NCBI GenBank assembly: GCA_032622095.1
Contig: CP136065.1
Location: forward strand, 62,601,094-62,665,093
DNA length: 64,000 bases
Source of the DNA: Siphonodentalium dalli
Lineage: Eukaryota; Mollusca; Scaphopoda; Gadilida; Siphonodentaliidae
Direction: 5' to 3'
A program made the translations under genes and the position numbers. The first letter of the stretch is position 1, and every line of letters starts with the position of its first letter. Shown here in pieces: positions 47,281 through 57,501 of this stretch. The notes under the pieces are model-generated. The model ran no database searches, was not told the origin of the DNA, and worked only from the letters and a program-made list of their open reading frames with translations.

Positions 47281-48663
47281 GGAATTTTTATGCGTCCCTG
47301 GAAAGGCATGATTGTACACGACTTGGATTTAAGTGCTGATAAATTCACTGAATCTAACAATATTATACTCGGCACATGGGAATCATCGAAACAGTGCAGC
47401 TATATTAGTGTAATGTGTGTTATAATGAATTCGATCATTCTGGTAACTTCAAAGCACACATCAGTATCAGGGTCCACACAGGAGAAACAGCAGTATCAAC
47501 GTGAAGTGTATAACACAAGATTCGCCCATTCAGGTGGTCTGAAAACACACATGCGGACCCATACCGGAGAGAACAGCCACCAATGTGACGTGTGTCTTAA
47601 GAGATTAGCTGTTTTCAGTAATCTGACTAAACACATGATGACTCATACGGGAGATAAAAGCTATCAGTCTGATTTGTCCCTTAAGAGATTCGCCAAGTTG
47701 GGTGATCTGGCTCGACACACGAATGTCCATACGGGAGAGAATAGCTATCAGTGTGATTTGTGTCTTAAGAGATTCGCTCGGTCAGCTAATCTGAAAAGGC
47801 ACTTGAGGATCCATACGGGAGAGAAATCTTATCAGTGTGACGTGTGTCTTAAGAATTTCGCTGATTCTAGTCATCTGACAAAACACATGAAGGTCCATAC
47901 GGGAGAGAAACCTTATCAGTGTTACGTGTGTCTTAAGCGATTCACTCAGCCAAGTGGTCTGACTCAACACACGAGGACCCATACGGGAGAGAAACCATAT
48001 CAGTGTGACGTGTGTCTTAAGAGATTCGCTAACTCGGGTGATCTGGCTCGACACCTGAGGGTCCATACGGGAGAAAACAGCTATCACTGCGATGTGTGTC
48101 TAATGAGATTCGGTCAGTCATGTAACCTGAAAGAACATATGAGGATTCATGCTGGAGATAAATCTCATCAGTGTAGCGTGTGTCTTCAAAAACACGTTGA
48201 TTCTGGTGATCTGATAAAACACACGAGGGTCCATACGGGAGAGAAAAGCTTTCAGTGCGATTTGTGTCCTAAGAGATTCGCTTGGCAATGTAATCTGAAA
48301 AGACACGTGGGGATCCATACGGGAAAGAATAGCTATCAGTGTGACGTGTGTCTCAAGGAATTCAATCGGTCGGATCATATTAGAACACATATGGGGGTCC
48401 ACACAGGAGATAAAAACTATAAGTGTGACGTGTGCCTTAAGAGATTCGCATGGTCTTATCACTTGAAAACACACATGAAGATGGTGCATGCAGGGGAGAC
48501 ACGCTGTCAGTGCGATTTATGCCCAAAGAAATTCTTTCGGTTATCTGACTTGACCAAGCACATGAGGATCCACACAGAAGAGAAACCCTACCAGTGTAAC
48601 GTATGTATTAAGAGCTTCACTGAATTGAGTAATCTGAATAAACATGCGAGGATACACACATGA
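47251..48663 (+). CDS. C2H2 zinc-finger protein, about 14 fingers (two degenerate)
   Basis: 470 codons; the first seven lie in a probable intron end (polypyrimidine tract and AG at about 47271). Residues about 1-80 contain no proper finger in frame, but a broken one (CNVC at 47412-47423, then histidines) is visible in another frame. From about residue 82 come 14 units of 28 residues. Unit 1 lacks both Cys (QREVYN) and unit 3 has Ser for both Cys; the other twelve keep CxxC...HxxxH, one with a one-residue longer His spacing. Linkers are mixed TGEKP, TGENS and TGEKS. Predicted nuclear DNA-binding protein; no effector domain seen. The frame ends at TGA overlapping the next finger-coding frame. 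It is a paralogue of the gene at 19946-20953, with matching 5' and 3' flanks. Confidence 0.88.
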   Translation: MKLFYFRSPNGIFMRPWKGMIVHDLDLSADKFTESNNIILGTWESSKQCSYISVMCVIMNSIILVTSKHTSVSGSTQEKQQYQREVYNTRFAHSGGLKTHMRTHTGENSHQCDVCLKRLAVFSNLTKHMMTHTGDKSYQSDLSLKRFAKLGDLARHTNVHTGENSYQCDLCLKRFARSANLKRHLRIHTGEKSYQCDVCLKNFADSSHLTKHMKVHTGEKPYQCYVCLKRFTQPSGLTQHTRTHTGEKPYQCDVCLKRFANSGDLARHLRVHTGENSYHCDVCLMRFGQSCNLKEHMRIHAGDKSHQCSVCLQKHVDSGDLIKHTRVHTGEKSFQCDLCPKRFAWQCNLKRHVGIHTGKNSYQCDVCLKEFNRSDHIRTHMGVHTGDKNYKCDVCLKRFAWSYHLKTHMKMVHAGETRCQCDLCPKKFFRLSDLTKHMRIHTEEKPYQCNVCIKSFTELSNLNKHARIHT

Positions 48664-48950
48664 GTCAAACACTCAAACCCTATCAGTGTAACGTGTGTCA
48701 TAAGAATTTTACTGGCTCCTGTAATCTGACTCAACACATGAGGATCCACAAGGGAGACAAACCCTATAAATGTGAAGTGTGTCTTAAGAAATTCACTAGC
48801 TCCGGTGTGTTGAAAAGGCACACTAGGATCCACACGGAAAACAAACCCTATCGGTGTGACGTGTGTAACAAGAACTTCACTCGATTTGATGCTCTGTCTA
48901 AACACATGGAAATACACACGGACGGGGCGATAGATGGTATCAATGTCTAA
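48660..48950 (+). pseudogene. Three further C2H2 fingers in a shifted frame
   Basis: Open frame overlapping the previous stop (ATGA at 48660-48663). Three intact fingers: YQCNVCHKNF, YKCEVCLKKF and YRCDVCNKNF, each with HxxxH. The linker between the last finger of the main frame and the first here is rearranged ('cacacatgagtcaaacactc' in place of a TGEKP-type linker), so a small indel moved these fingers out of frame. Either the lost C-terminus of the 14-finger protein or a separately translated exon. Confidence 0.7.
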
Positions 48951-48984
48951 AGAATTTAACATTCCTGCAGGGTCACAAACTTAC

Positions 48985-49365
48985 ATTCGTCGTCACCGTT
49001 GTCGTCATTGTCACCATCATCATCATCATCGTCATCGTCGTCGTCGTAGTCGTAGTCGTCATCATCATCTTCGTCACCACCACCATCATCATCATCATCT
49101 TCGTCACCACCACCATCATCATTTTCGTCACCACCATCATCATCATCATCATCTTCGTCACCACCATCATCATCATCATCTTCGTCACCATCATCATCAT
49201 CATCATCATCATCATAATCTTCGTCACCATCATCATCATCGTCATCGTCATCTTGATCGTCGTCATCATAATCATCAATACCATATTCATCATCGTCATC
49301 ATCATCGTCACCACAATCATAATCATCTTCATCACCATCATCATCATTATCATCATCATTGTCGC

Positions 49366-49396
<31 letters not shown>

Positions 49397-49398
49397 TT
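48985..49398. repeat. Imperfect (CAT)n / (TCG)n trinucleotide microsatellite
   Basis: About 410 bp of CAT/CAC/CGT triplets. Frames coding poly-His or poly-Asp are artefacts. It lies between the end of the zinc-finger array and the conserved 3' flank. Confidence 0.97.
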
Positions 49399-49509
49399 TT
49401 GATTTAACAACTTGTAACTCAACATCACCATTGACTTGTTTCGCTGAAAATAATGTTAAAACCAAATTATCCGATATAAACAGACTTATTAAAGTATACT
49501 TTTTGTCAT

Positions 49510-50333
49510 TTAACGTTAACCCTTTCTATAATAAAGCATCATTGATGAGTAGTTATCACGCAGGAGATGTCCAGATCATAAGTTTAATCCTTTCTTTACT
49601 AAAGCATCATTGATGAGTAGTTATCCCTCAGGAGATGTCCAGATAATAAGTTTAACCCTTTCTATACTAAAGCAACATTGATGAGTAGTTATCCCTCAGG
49701 AGATGTCCAGATAATCAGTTTAACCCTTTATATAATAAAGCATCATTGATGAGTAGTTATCCCTAAGGAGATGTCCAGATCATAAGTTTAACCCTGTCTA
49801 TACCAAAGCAACATTGATGAGTAGTTATCTCCCAGGAGATTTCCTGATCATAAGTTTAACCCTTTCTATACTAAAGCAACATTGATGAGTAGTTATCACC
49901 CAGGAGATGTCCAGATCATAAGTTTAACCCTTTCTTTACTAAAGCATCATTGATGAGTAGTTATCCCTCAGGAGATGTCCATATAATAAGTTTAACCCTT
50001 TCTTTACTAAAGCATCATCGATGAGTAGTTATCCCTCAGGAGATGTCCATATAATAAGTTTGACCCTTTCTATACTAAAGCATCATTTATGAGTAGTTAT
50101 CCCTCAGGAGATGTTCAGATCATAAGTTTAACCCTTTCTATACTAAAGCATCATTGATGAGTAGTTATCCCGCAGGATATGTCCAGCTCATACGTTTAAC
50201 CCTTTCTATACTAAATCAACATTGATGAGTAGTTATCCCTCAGCAGATGTTCAGATCATAAGTTTAACCCCTTCTATACTAAAGCAACATTGATGAGTAG
50301 TTATCCCTCAGGAGATGTTCAGATCATAAGTTT
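49510..50333. repeat. 68-bp minisatellite, about 12 copies
   Basis: Unit landmarks: 'gatgagtagttatccctcag', 'gagatgtccagataataagt', 'ttaaccctttctatactaaa', 'gcaacatt'. Copies differ at a few positions. Related single-copy sequence ('atcggaggga...cagataataagctcaac') lies 3' of zinc-finger locus 1 at about 23175-23220. Confidence 0.95.
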
Positions 50334-51355
50334 AACAAACGTCATTGGTCGTTGAACTTATTATTGAACGTTTCCCTAAAAAAATAGGACTCATTCTGCA
50401 CTTTTAGTATCTGTCGTCTGCTTTTTTTTTCGTGAACGTCTCTGCAAATGAAAAATATACCATTCCAATATATGCGTCTATAACCGAATGGGAAAACCCA
50501 TTCAGTTTAATAAAGGCCAATGCGATAATAATTAGTGATGTCCCTCAAAATCACAAAAATGTAAAGGCGTCATGCCGTATCAGAAACTTATAACTCGCGT
50601 TGAACTGTTTGTGAATAGGTATGACGTCTTTAGACTGTGCAATTTGATTAATAAATTGCGAGTATATAATTACATCCCAGCGAAAATTATCAACCTGAAA
50701 GTACAATTTTACGTTAGAAATATCGTCAAATATCTTGAACGTTACAGTGACGTGATCGCTACGTCATCTGTTGTCATGACGATATTTCTATAATTCAACA
50801 TTTACTAACGCCGCATTGTAATTGTCATGATGAAGAACATTTTTTGAGAAAAGTAGTCATAACCGCCCGCGAATTAATGTATGCATGCAGATGCATCCGT
50901 GAGAGGTTGATTTCGTGGCTTGTAGAGCCTGTCAGAATCATTGGGCGAGTATATAGTAATAAGCGACGAGAGACATAACTAACTATGGCATTGAAATGAC
51001 AAGAAACCCATAGTCAGAAATGCTAACGCCCGCAAGATAAACTTGTGCATGAGTCATATACAGAATATATTGCAACTTTAGTGTAGTGATTGTGAAAAAT
51101 CTGAATATAGGTAACACCTATGCAATTGATTATATGTGATATTTGTTTGTATGTGGGTATACTGCGCACTTGGTGAGAATGGATGTGAAAACATTTTTAA
51201 ATTGGACTGCCAATCTGGTTGAGATGTTCATCGCCAGACATACTACGGCCATTGCATTGATACCACACCCATTGTCAAAAAAGTGACGAACGCCTTGACG
51301 ATTGACACATCATTATGTTGACGCTCTGCCACTAAACTGTCGGGTTGTCGGTTCT
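50334..51355. other. Unannotated DNA; start resembles zinc-finger locus 1 flank
   Basis: 'gttgaacttattattgaac' near 50353 matches 24036-24055. The rest is AT-rich without recognised features. A 73-codon frame at 50572-50793 is unrecognised. Confidence 0.45.
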
Positions 51356-51359
51356 ATTA

Positions 51360-51720
51360 TACGACATTTGAATTGATTTCGGCTAGCATGTATCTTTCCT
51401 TTAGTATTTGTTCCAATTACTATTGACATAGAGGTATGAATATTGCACGGAATAACATGCAGAATAATAATCAGGCCAAAAGCTCTCGATCTTATCACAT
51501 TTAGTACATCCAATTACACAAATACTTGTTCTAATATCATTGGAAATAGTGGTCTGAATAGTGCATGAAATAGCATGCAGAATAATAACATTGTCGATCT
51601 TCGTTACATGGTTCAAGTACGCAAACACCAATCACGTTTCTAATCACATTTAGTACATCCAATTACGCAAATAACGAATATGTTTCAATCACATTTAGTC
51701 CATCACCTCCTACAATAGGG
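51360..51720. repeat. Degenerate tandem repeat, about 110-115 bp
   Basis: 'gtgcatgaaatagcatgcag' / 'ttgcacggaataacatgcag', each followed by 'aataata', and 'cacatttagtacatccaatt' recur two to three times in the same order. Confidence 0.65.
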
Positions 51721-51825
51721 TCAGATATATTTGCCAATATTCACCCTAGAAGGGCGTAATGATGAATTATGAATGGCCTCAGGTAATGCACTCCTGATAT
51801 CAACTTTGAAAATATGGCCTCTCAC

Positions 51826-52020
51826 GAGGGTTGATTAAAATTTGGTCACATCCAGAGAGGGTTAATTAAAATATGGTCAGTGTTGATTAAACTACGGTCC
51901 CATTGGGGTTAAATAAAATATATTCCCATGAGGGTCAATTAAAATATGGTCCAATAATGACTAGTTAAAATATGCCTCCTCCCATGTGAGGATCAGCTAA
52001 AACATGGGCCCATGAAGGTG
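51826..52020. repeat. Degenerate short tandem repeat 'gggttaattaaaatatggtc'
   Basis: About seven irregular copies of a 25-40-bp unit centred on GGTTAATTAAAATATGGTC, alternating with 'cccatgagg'-type spacers. Confidence 0.7.
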
Positions 52021-53430
52021 GGAGGTAATTTCTGAGCATTCTTCAATTCATATAGCATTCTGATATGTGCTCCTTACAAATTATGTTTAGAATAATGGCA
52101 CATTGTATGTTAAACAACCAATGTGAAGGGTTAGTGTTGGAACTCTTCTTAATAACATCTCTATTCATAGCTCAGATAAATTCCGCATACAAAGAAATGA
52201 AAAGTCAATATTATGATATTGTGATATTTCTCACTATTTGTATATCGTATTTTCAGTGGGAAAATTATTTCATTGAACAAACTTATCCGCTATAAACCAG
52301 ACTTTCCCCAATACATTTCGAAGTATAATCCCGTGTACAATGGGCAGATCATTACTAATACACACCATTGTCAAATATGTCTGCATGGTTTAATATTGCG
52401 ACATTAATTACAGTCCTATTCAATTCTACCGTGTATACAGTTACGCTAATCACGCAAATCGAGTTCAATCATGCCTCTATCATTGTTTGTAACTTGGAAA
52501 CTTTCACAAACACACATGGATAAAAAGCTACGGTAATTTTCGATAGGGACAGAATTCGAATTGGAAGTGGTTGCTGTCGAACACGTTTACCCGTCGGGCT
52601 GCATGCTATGCGGTCCGGCGGGGTCTTTATATATATATTGTTGCTGCTGTTAAATCTGTTGATTCATGTACAAATTAAATGACTAATTCCCCGACTCTGA
52701 TCTATCTTCTTGAAAATCTACAACCCGGAAATCAGCTCTACTATACAATATCAACAAACAGTACGAAGGAGTAACGTGGGAATTGGTTAATAATTACCAT
52801 CCCAATTCATTTAGAATATAACATACCGATATTTACGCGTATAACTAAATGAAAAAAGTTCACTAAACGATATTAAATAACATGTTAAACACCGATATAA
52901 ACAAACAGCTCGAAGGGTTCATGTGCGAATTAAATTTCTTATACCATCCTCAATTCCCATGCAGTATAATAGAAGATAGCATTCCGATTTATAAATGAAT
53001 GACGTTCAAATAACAATGCAATAAAGTAGGTTAAAGAACAATAGAAACACACACCGCGCGGTGCGCTAAGGGTTAACGCGCGAATTCACGTTCTTGGCAT
53101 GCGGCTAACAGGCAGTGGTTAAATAAAGTATGTTTCTAGAGGCGCCCGCCGAGATAACGGCAAAGCGATACGTGAATACATCGCGACAGAATATCTGATG
53201 CTCCCTCTGAAATAGAAACAAGTACGAAGTACGACGACACCCAAGTACCTTTCTAGTCACATGGTTCGAGTACGAACATATCCAAGTACCTTTTAAATCA
53301 TATTTCGCCCATACCCCGATTGACAAATAAAAACACCTTGTCAGGGCGTAATGACGGTCAATTGTCGCCATACTAACCAAGCTAATCTATTATGACATCG
53401 CTGGTGTGTTAAATATGGCACCGTCCAAAT
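52021..53430. other. Unannotated AT-rich DNA
   Basis: No supported gene. 'aagtacctttctagtcacat' and 'aagtaccttttaaatcatat' near 53245 and 53285 are a short local repeat. Confidence 0.5.
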
Positions 53431-53438
53431 ATGATTAA

Positions 53439-53802
53439 CCCTTTCATAACGGGAGCTGCGCTGGTGCAGCATTAAACACCCTATGCCAATGCATTCTCTT
53501 ATATATGCGAGTCAACCATATATGTATTTTTGTTATCATTTATATCCTTTTTTTTTTTTTTTTTTTTATTCATTCTTTTTATCATTTTCTTTACCATTTT
53601 TTAATTACATTCTTTACAACAATTTTTATCATTTTTTATCATTTCTTACATATTTAACAATTAAAAAGAATAATATAAAATTTGTTTTTGCCAATGCATT
53701 CTCTTATATATGCGAGGCGACCTATGGTTGACTCGCATATATAATATAATGCATTGGCATAGCGTTTTCTCAAAAAATCAGTAAGCTCCAGTCATGAAAG
53801 GG
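53439..53802. mobile_element. 364-bp piggyBac-like MITE
   Basis: TTAA target sites at 53435-53438 and 53803-53806 flank terminal inverted repeats CCCTTTCATAACGGGAGCT and (complement) CCCTTTCATGACTGGAGCT, two mismatches in 19. TTAA duplication plus CCC...GGG ends are the hallmark of piggyBac-type elements. Inside, 'tgccaatgcattctcttata' occurs three times: inverted at the two ends (about 53481 and 53745) and once more in direct orientation (about 53691). The centre is T-rich. No transposase. Confidence 0.85.
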
Positions 53803-53986
53803 TTAAGGTCCAACATCTAGAATGTGATCGTCGGCAAACGACAGTGTGACTCTGAAGTTCAGTCCTTCGCGTGATTAGCTACAGATGACGTGTAATGCTG
53901 AAAATGAACATATTACTTTTATGTCATGTAGATAAGAAGGATTCATAACATTCAATTGAAAAGTAATAGATTATAGTGTGTTATTC

Positions 53987-54138
53987 AAGAAATAACTCTT
54001 GTTTTGATAAAGGTTATGAGTTATAACCGAACAGTTTGAACATAAATTCTATTATGCGCGTAGCGCAGTTATAGAAAATATATCTTCAAACATTTTGGTT
54101 ATAACTCATAACATTTATCGAAACAAGAATTATTTCTT
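53987..54138. repeat. Foldback hairpin, arms about 55 bp
   Basis: 'aagaaataa', 'cttgtttt', 'ggttatgagttataacc' and 'cagtttgaa' on the left pair with 'ttcaaacat', 'ggttataactcataac', 'aaacaag' and 'ttatttctt' on the right. Spacer about 40 bp. Confidence 0.8.
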
Positions 54139-54817
54139 ATAATTTAATCCGTCATTTCACAGGAGAACCAGTAGAAGTTGGAAGTATAACGAGCGTATAA
54201 CATTGAGACTATTTCCGACGAAAAAGACACGTTAAGTTGAAAGAGACACCTGTCACTCAAAACTGGTGCCCGTCGAGTGATGAAATGGCGTCGACAATTC
54301 AGCGTTTTTGATTGGCTAGTCGCAGCTGATCACGTTCGCCTGCCACCAGGCAGCTGCAGTAGCACGTGGGATTGATATATTTGACCGCCGTGACACAACC
54401 CCGTGTTGGTTTTCATTTCAGTGTTTCACTTCTGTTCAATGTTCAATCTTGTTGATTTGTCTGGTTACTTGTTCACTGAATATTAGCATCTAGTGCGGTT
54501 ATTTTAAATACAGTCATACCGAAGGAATTGTGATGCAGCACCGAAAATTCATGTTAAATCGTAGGAAGTATCGAACAGTTTGCATGTATAGTTTTTAGGC
54601 ACGCGGTATAGGCGTGCTCACTCAACGCTGCTGTTATTCATGTAGCAGGGAAGTAATCAAGAAATTTAGGTTATGGAAATTCTAATTTTTCATTCTGACC
54701 TATAACATACGAAGTGAAAGTTGATGTAGTTGGCAACTCGAAGGTAAACAAACCATTTTCCGAATGAACACCTAGATAGAGCAACATCACATTCTGCATC
54801 ATCTGACTGTATCTAAT
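54139..54817. other. Unannotated DNA
   Basis: No supported gene or repeat seen. Confidence 0.5.
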
Positions 54818-54821
54818 TTAA

Positions 54822-55153
54822 AGGCACGAATGACATTCGTGGTGGGTCACACCCGTTAAAACTGTCATACATAGGAAGAATATTAAAATGTAGACATATT
54901 TTGTGCTTATACAAATAATAAATATCGCGTAAATACATATAGTATGCTATTATCAAGTTCGTACGCTGTGATATTTAATCAAAAGCCAGGTTCTGTAACA
55001 AAGCGTACGAACTCGACAATAGCATACTATTTACGCGATATTTATGATTGTTATAAGACAAAGTCGGTCTATATTTTAATATTTTGTTGATGGCCGTTTT
55101 AACAGATGTGACTATTTTAACAGCAATACCCACCGCGAAGGCTATCCATGCCT
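54822..55153. mobile_element. 332-bp TTAA-flanked foldback MITE
   Basis: TTAA at 54818-54821 and 55154-55157; termini AGGCA...TGCCT. Arms of about 155 bp are reverse complements with gaps: 'attcgtggtgggt', 'gttaaaac', 'aatattaaaat-tagac', 'ataaatatcgcgtaaata', 'tagtatgctatt' and 'aagttcgtacgc' on the left all recur complemented on the right. Loop about 25 bp. Same family as 11344-11644. Confidence 0.85.
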
Positions 55154-55371
55154 TTAAAACTTTAATACTAAGATCATATATGACGTCGCTTGTAGATATA
55201 TTTGTTCTAAAATATCTATAAATACTATGTACCAAGAGATCTCAAGAGAAGGCGGCTATAATTAATAGATCAGAACGTCCATTCGCTTTGTATGCTTTGT
55301 ATGCTTTAATTGTCAACGCTGCAAAGTAATGTAGAACATGGATATATACATATATACAATTGGGTCACTTA

Positions 55372-55459
55372 CATCATCAACGTCATCATCATCACTATCA
55401 TCAATATCCTCGTCGTCATCACCGTCGTCGACATCGTCACCATCATTATTCATCATCAG

Positions 55460-55503
<44 letters not shown>

Positions 55504-55790
55504 ACAATATCGTCATCGTCATCATCAACACCATCATCATCATCATCATCATCTTCATCGTCACCATCATCATCATCAGCATCAACACCATCGGCATCAT
55601 CATCTTCATCGTCATCATCCGTATCGTCACCATCGTCGACATTTTTGTCGCCGTCTTTATACATCATTATCATCATAATCATCATCATAATCGACGTAAT
55701 GGTCGTCGTCATTATCGTCATCATCGCCATCATACAATGCAGTCATCATCATTATCGTCGCCGTTAGCGCCGTCGACCTAATCATCTTCA
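55372..55790. repeat. Imperfect (CAT)n trinucleotide microsatellite
   Basis: About 400 bp of CAT/CGT triplets, open in several frames on both strands; those frames are artefacts. Confidence 0.97.
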
Positions 55791-56733
55791 TCTTGTCATC
55801 GTAGTGATTATCGTCCTGGCAACGCCAATGCCGTCCTCGTCAAAATCGTCGTAATTTGTTTTCTCATTTTGTAGATTAGGTACACATGTTGACATTGCAC
55901 ATGTATAATGTCAGCATGTGTACATGTGATTAATCGAATCATGTTCAGTCATCTCTTGTTTGTCGTGAGTCTTCATACACGCCTTAAAAAATGTCGCTAA
56001 ACTTTTCTAAATTGCTGGGTTTTGTCTCCATCATATGAGTTAACGTGCAACCAATTATTTAAGTGACCTGACGACACATTCGGAGTCAAGGGTTCCGTGT
56101 ACATTCCAACTTAATAAGTACTTGATTCAGTGGTCGCACACATTATTGCGTTGTGAGCGGACAAACATTACACGGCCTGTAAGTTCGGTGTAAATCGCCG
56201 AATACACGATACATAAATACAGTATTAAAATAATTAGCAATCTTCTCTTGATATATCTTGATATGTGTACATATTTTAGACAACCGTCCTGTCTGTGTCG
56301 TTTCTGATTGCTATACGCCATTGAGCTAAAAATGTATAGCAGCTATGAAGCAGTAATAAACCATTCAAATCCTCGATTGCAACAATCCTTACCATCGATG
56401 GCAACAGTGCATGCAGGTGAACTGTGAGGACACGCTTCGTTTATAAACATTGATATACACGGCCAATTGGTATCAATTATTTGTATTATCTTCATATACA
56501 TATGATATTTCAAATCAACTGAATTATTTTCGGTGGCGATGACGGAAAACACTTGAAAAATCTATTGCATTATACGAAAACGCCAAGGTTTTGTTTCAGC
56601 AAGTATATATGCACAAATGGATATACTTTAACACATTGCATCTTTGCCGACTATTTCTTCTGCGACACCATATAGTTCCCACCTAACAATATGTCTTATT
56701 CGACATTCGGTTGAAGGAACTGCAAGATAAATT
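55791..56733. other. Unannotated DNA
   Basis: No supported gene. A short dyad, 'gtacacatgttgacattgca' with 'tgtcagcatgtgtacatg', lies at about 55879-55927. Confidence 0.5.
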
Positions 56734-56892
56734 GGTTATCAACACCCTGTGGGTTTCCGAGATTGGTAATCATGCTTCGCCTTCTCTGGACCGCATTCGA
56801 TACGACCTGGTGGACTCGTATATATAGTACGGCCCAGAGAAGGTAGCTCGACCTGAATACGGATCTCGGGAACACACAGGCTGTTCATAACC
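56734..56892. repeat. Foldback hairpin, arms about 65 bp
   Basis: 'ggttatcaacaccctgtg', 'ttccgagat' and 'ttctctgg' on the left pair with 'cccagagaa', 'atctcgggaa' and 'cacaggctgttcataacc' on the right, with mismatches. It resembles the other foldbacks in architecture but not in sequence. Confidence 0.75.
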
Positions 56893-57501
56893 TATATTGA
56901 TATATGTGTACATGTTGGTATGGTTTTATATTACCGCTCAGAGATACTGCGCCAACAATTATTATTAGCAGCCATACTGATCCTATTGATCTAGTCGCAT
57001 ATAACAATTATTTGTCGCCACGCTTACTATGTCTGGTCAAAGGCATGTATGTCAATTAAGCTTAAAATCCATTTGCGCCGTTAAGCAAATGGATCTTTTG
57101 ATGTATTTACTCCTATAAAACGGATTACCCGTACTCTAACAATTAGCCGAGTTACTCGTCGCGGTTGTGAGAATTTAATAAATGCTTTAAATACAATCAC
57201 GCGTGTGTACCTACAAGCATGTCGCTCGCCACAGCAGTTAACTACATGTATTTGATATATGTAATCACCATTTTGTATATATATATTTGCATATTGTAAA
57301 ACTTACGGTATATAGTAAAACTTACGGATGAGGCAAATGTAGAATGGATGATGTTATGCTGATATAATCACACAAATGAACTAATGGATATTGATTTTTG
57401 TAAAACGGTTCGAAACACTAATCTGAGTCTAATAGACGTGCTAAAATAAATCCGCCAGACGGCGCGTAGGTACTACACAATAACCTCAGATATACGACAA
57501 C
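56893..57501 (+). other. Upstream region of the receptor gene
   Basis: AT-rich. TATA-like strings occur (for example about 57275-57290), but none is clearly placed as a promoter. No open frame of note. Confidence 0.4.

Noticed and set aside
48934-49465. Poly-His, poly-Asp and poly-Met frames
   Set aside because: They are translations of a CAT microsatellite in different frames; the same occurs at 55.3-55.8 kb.
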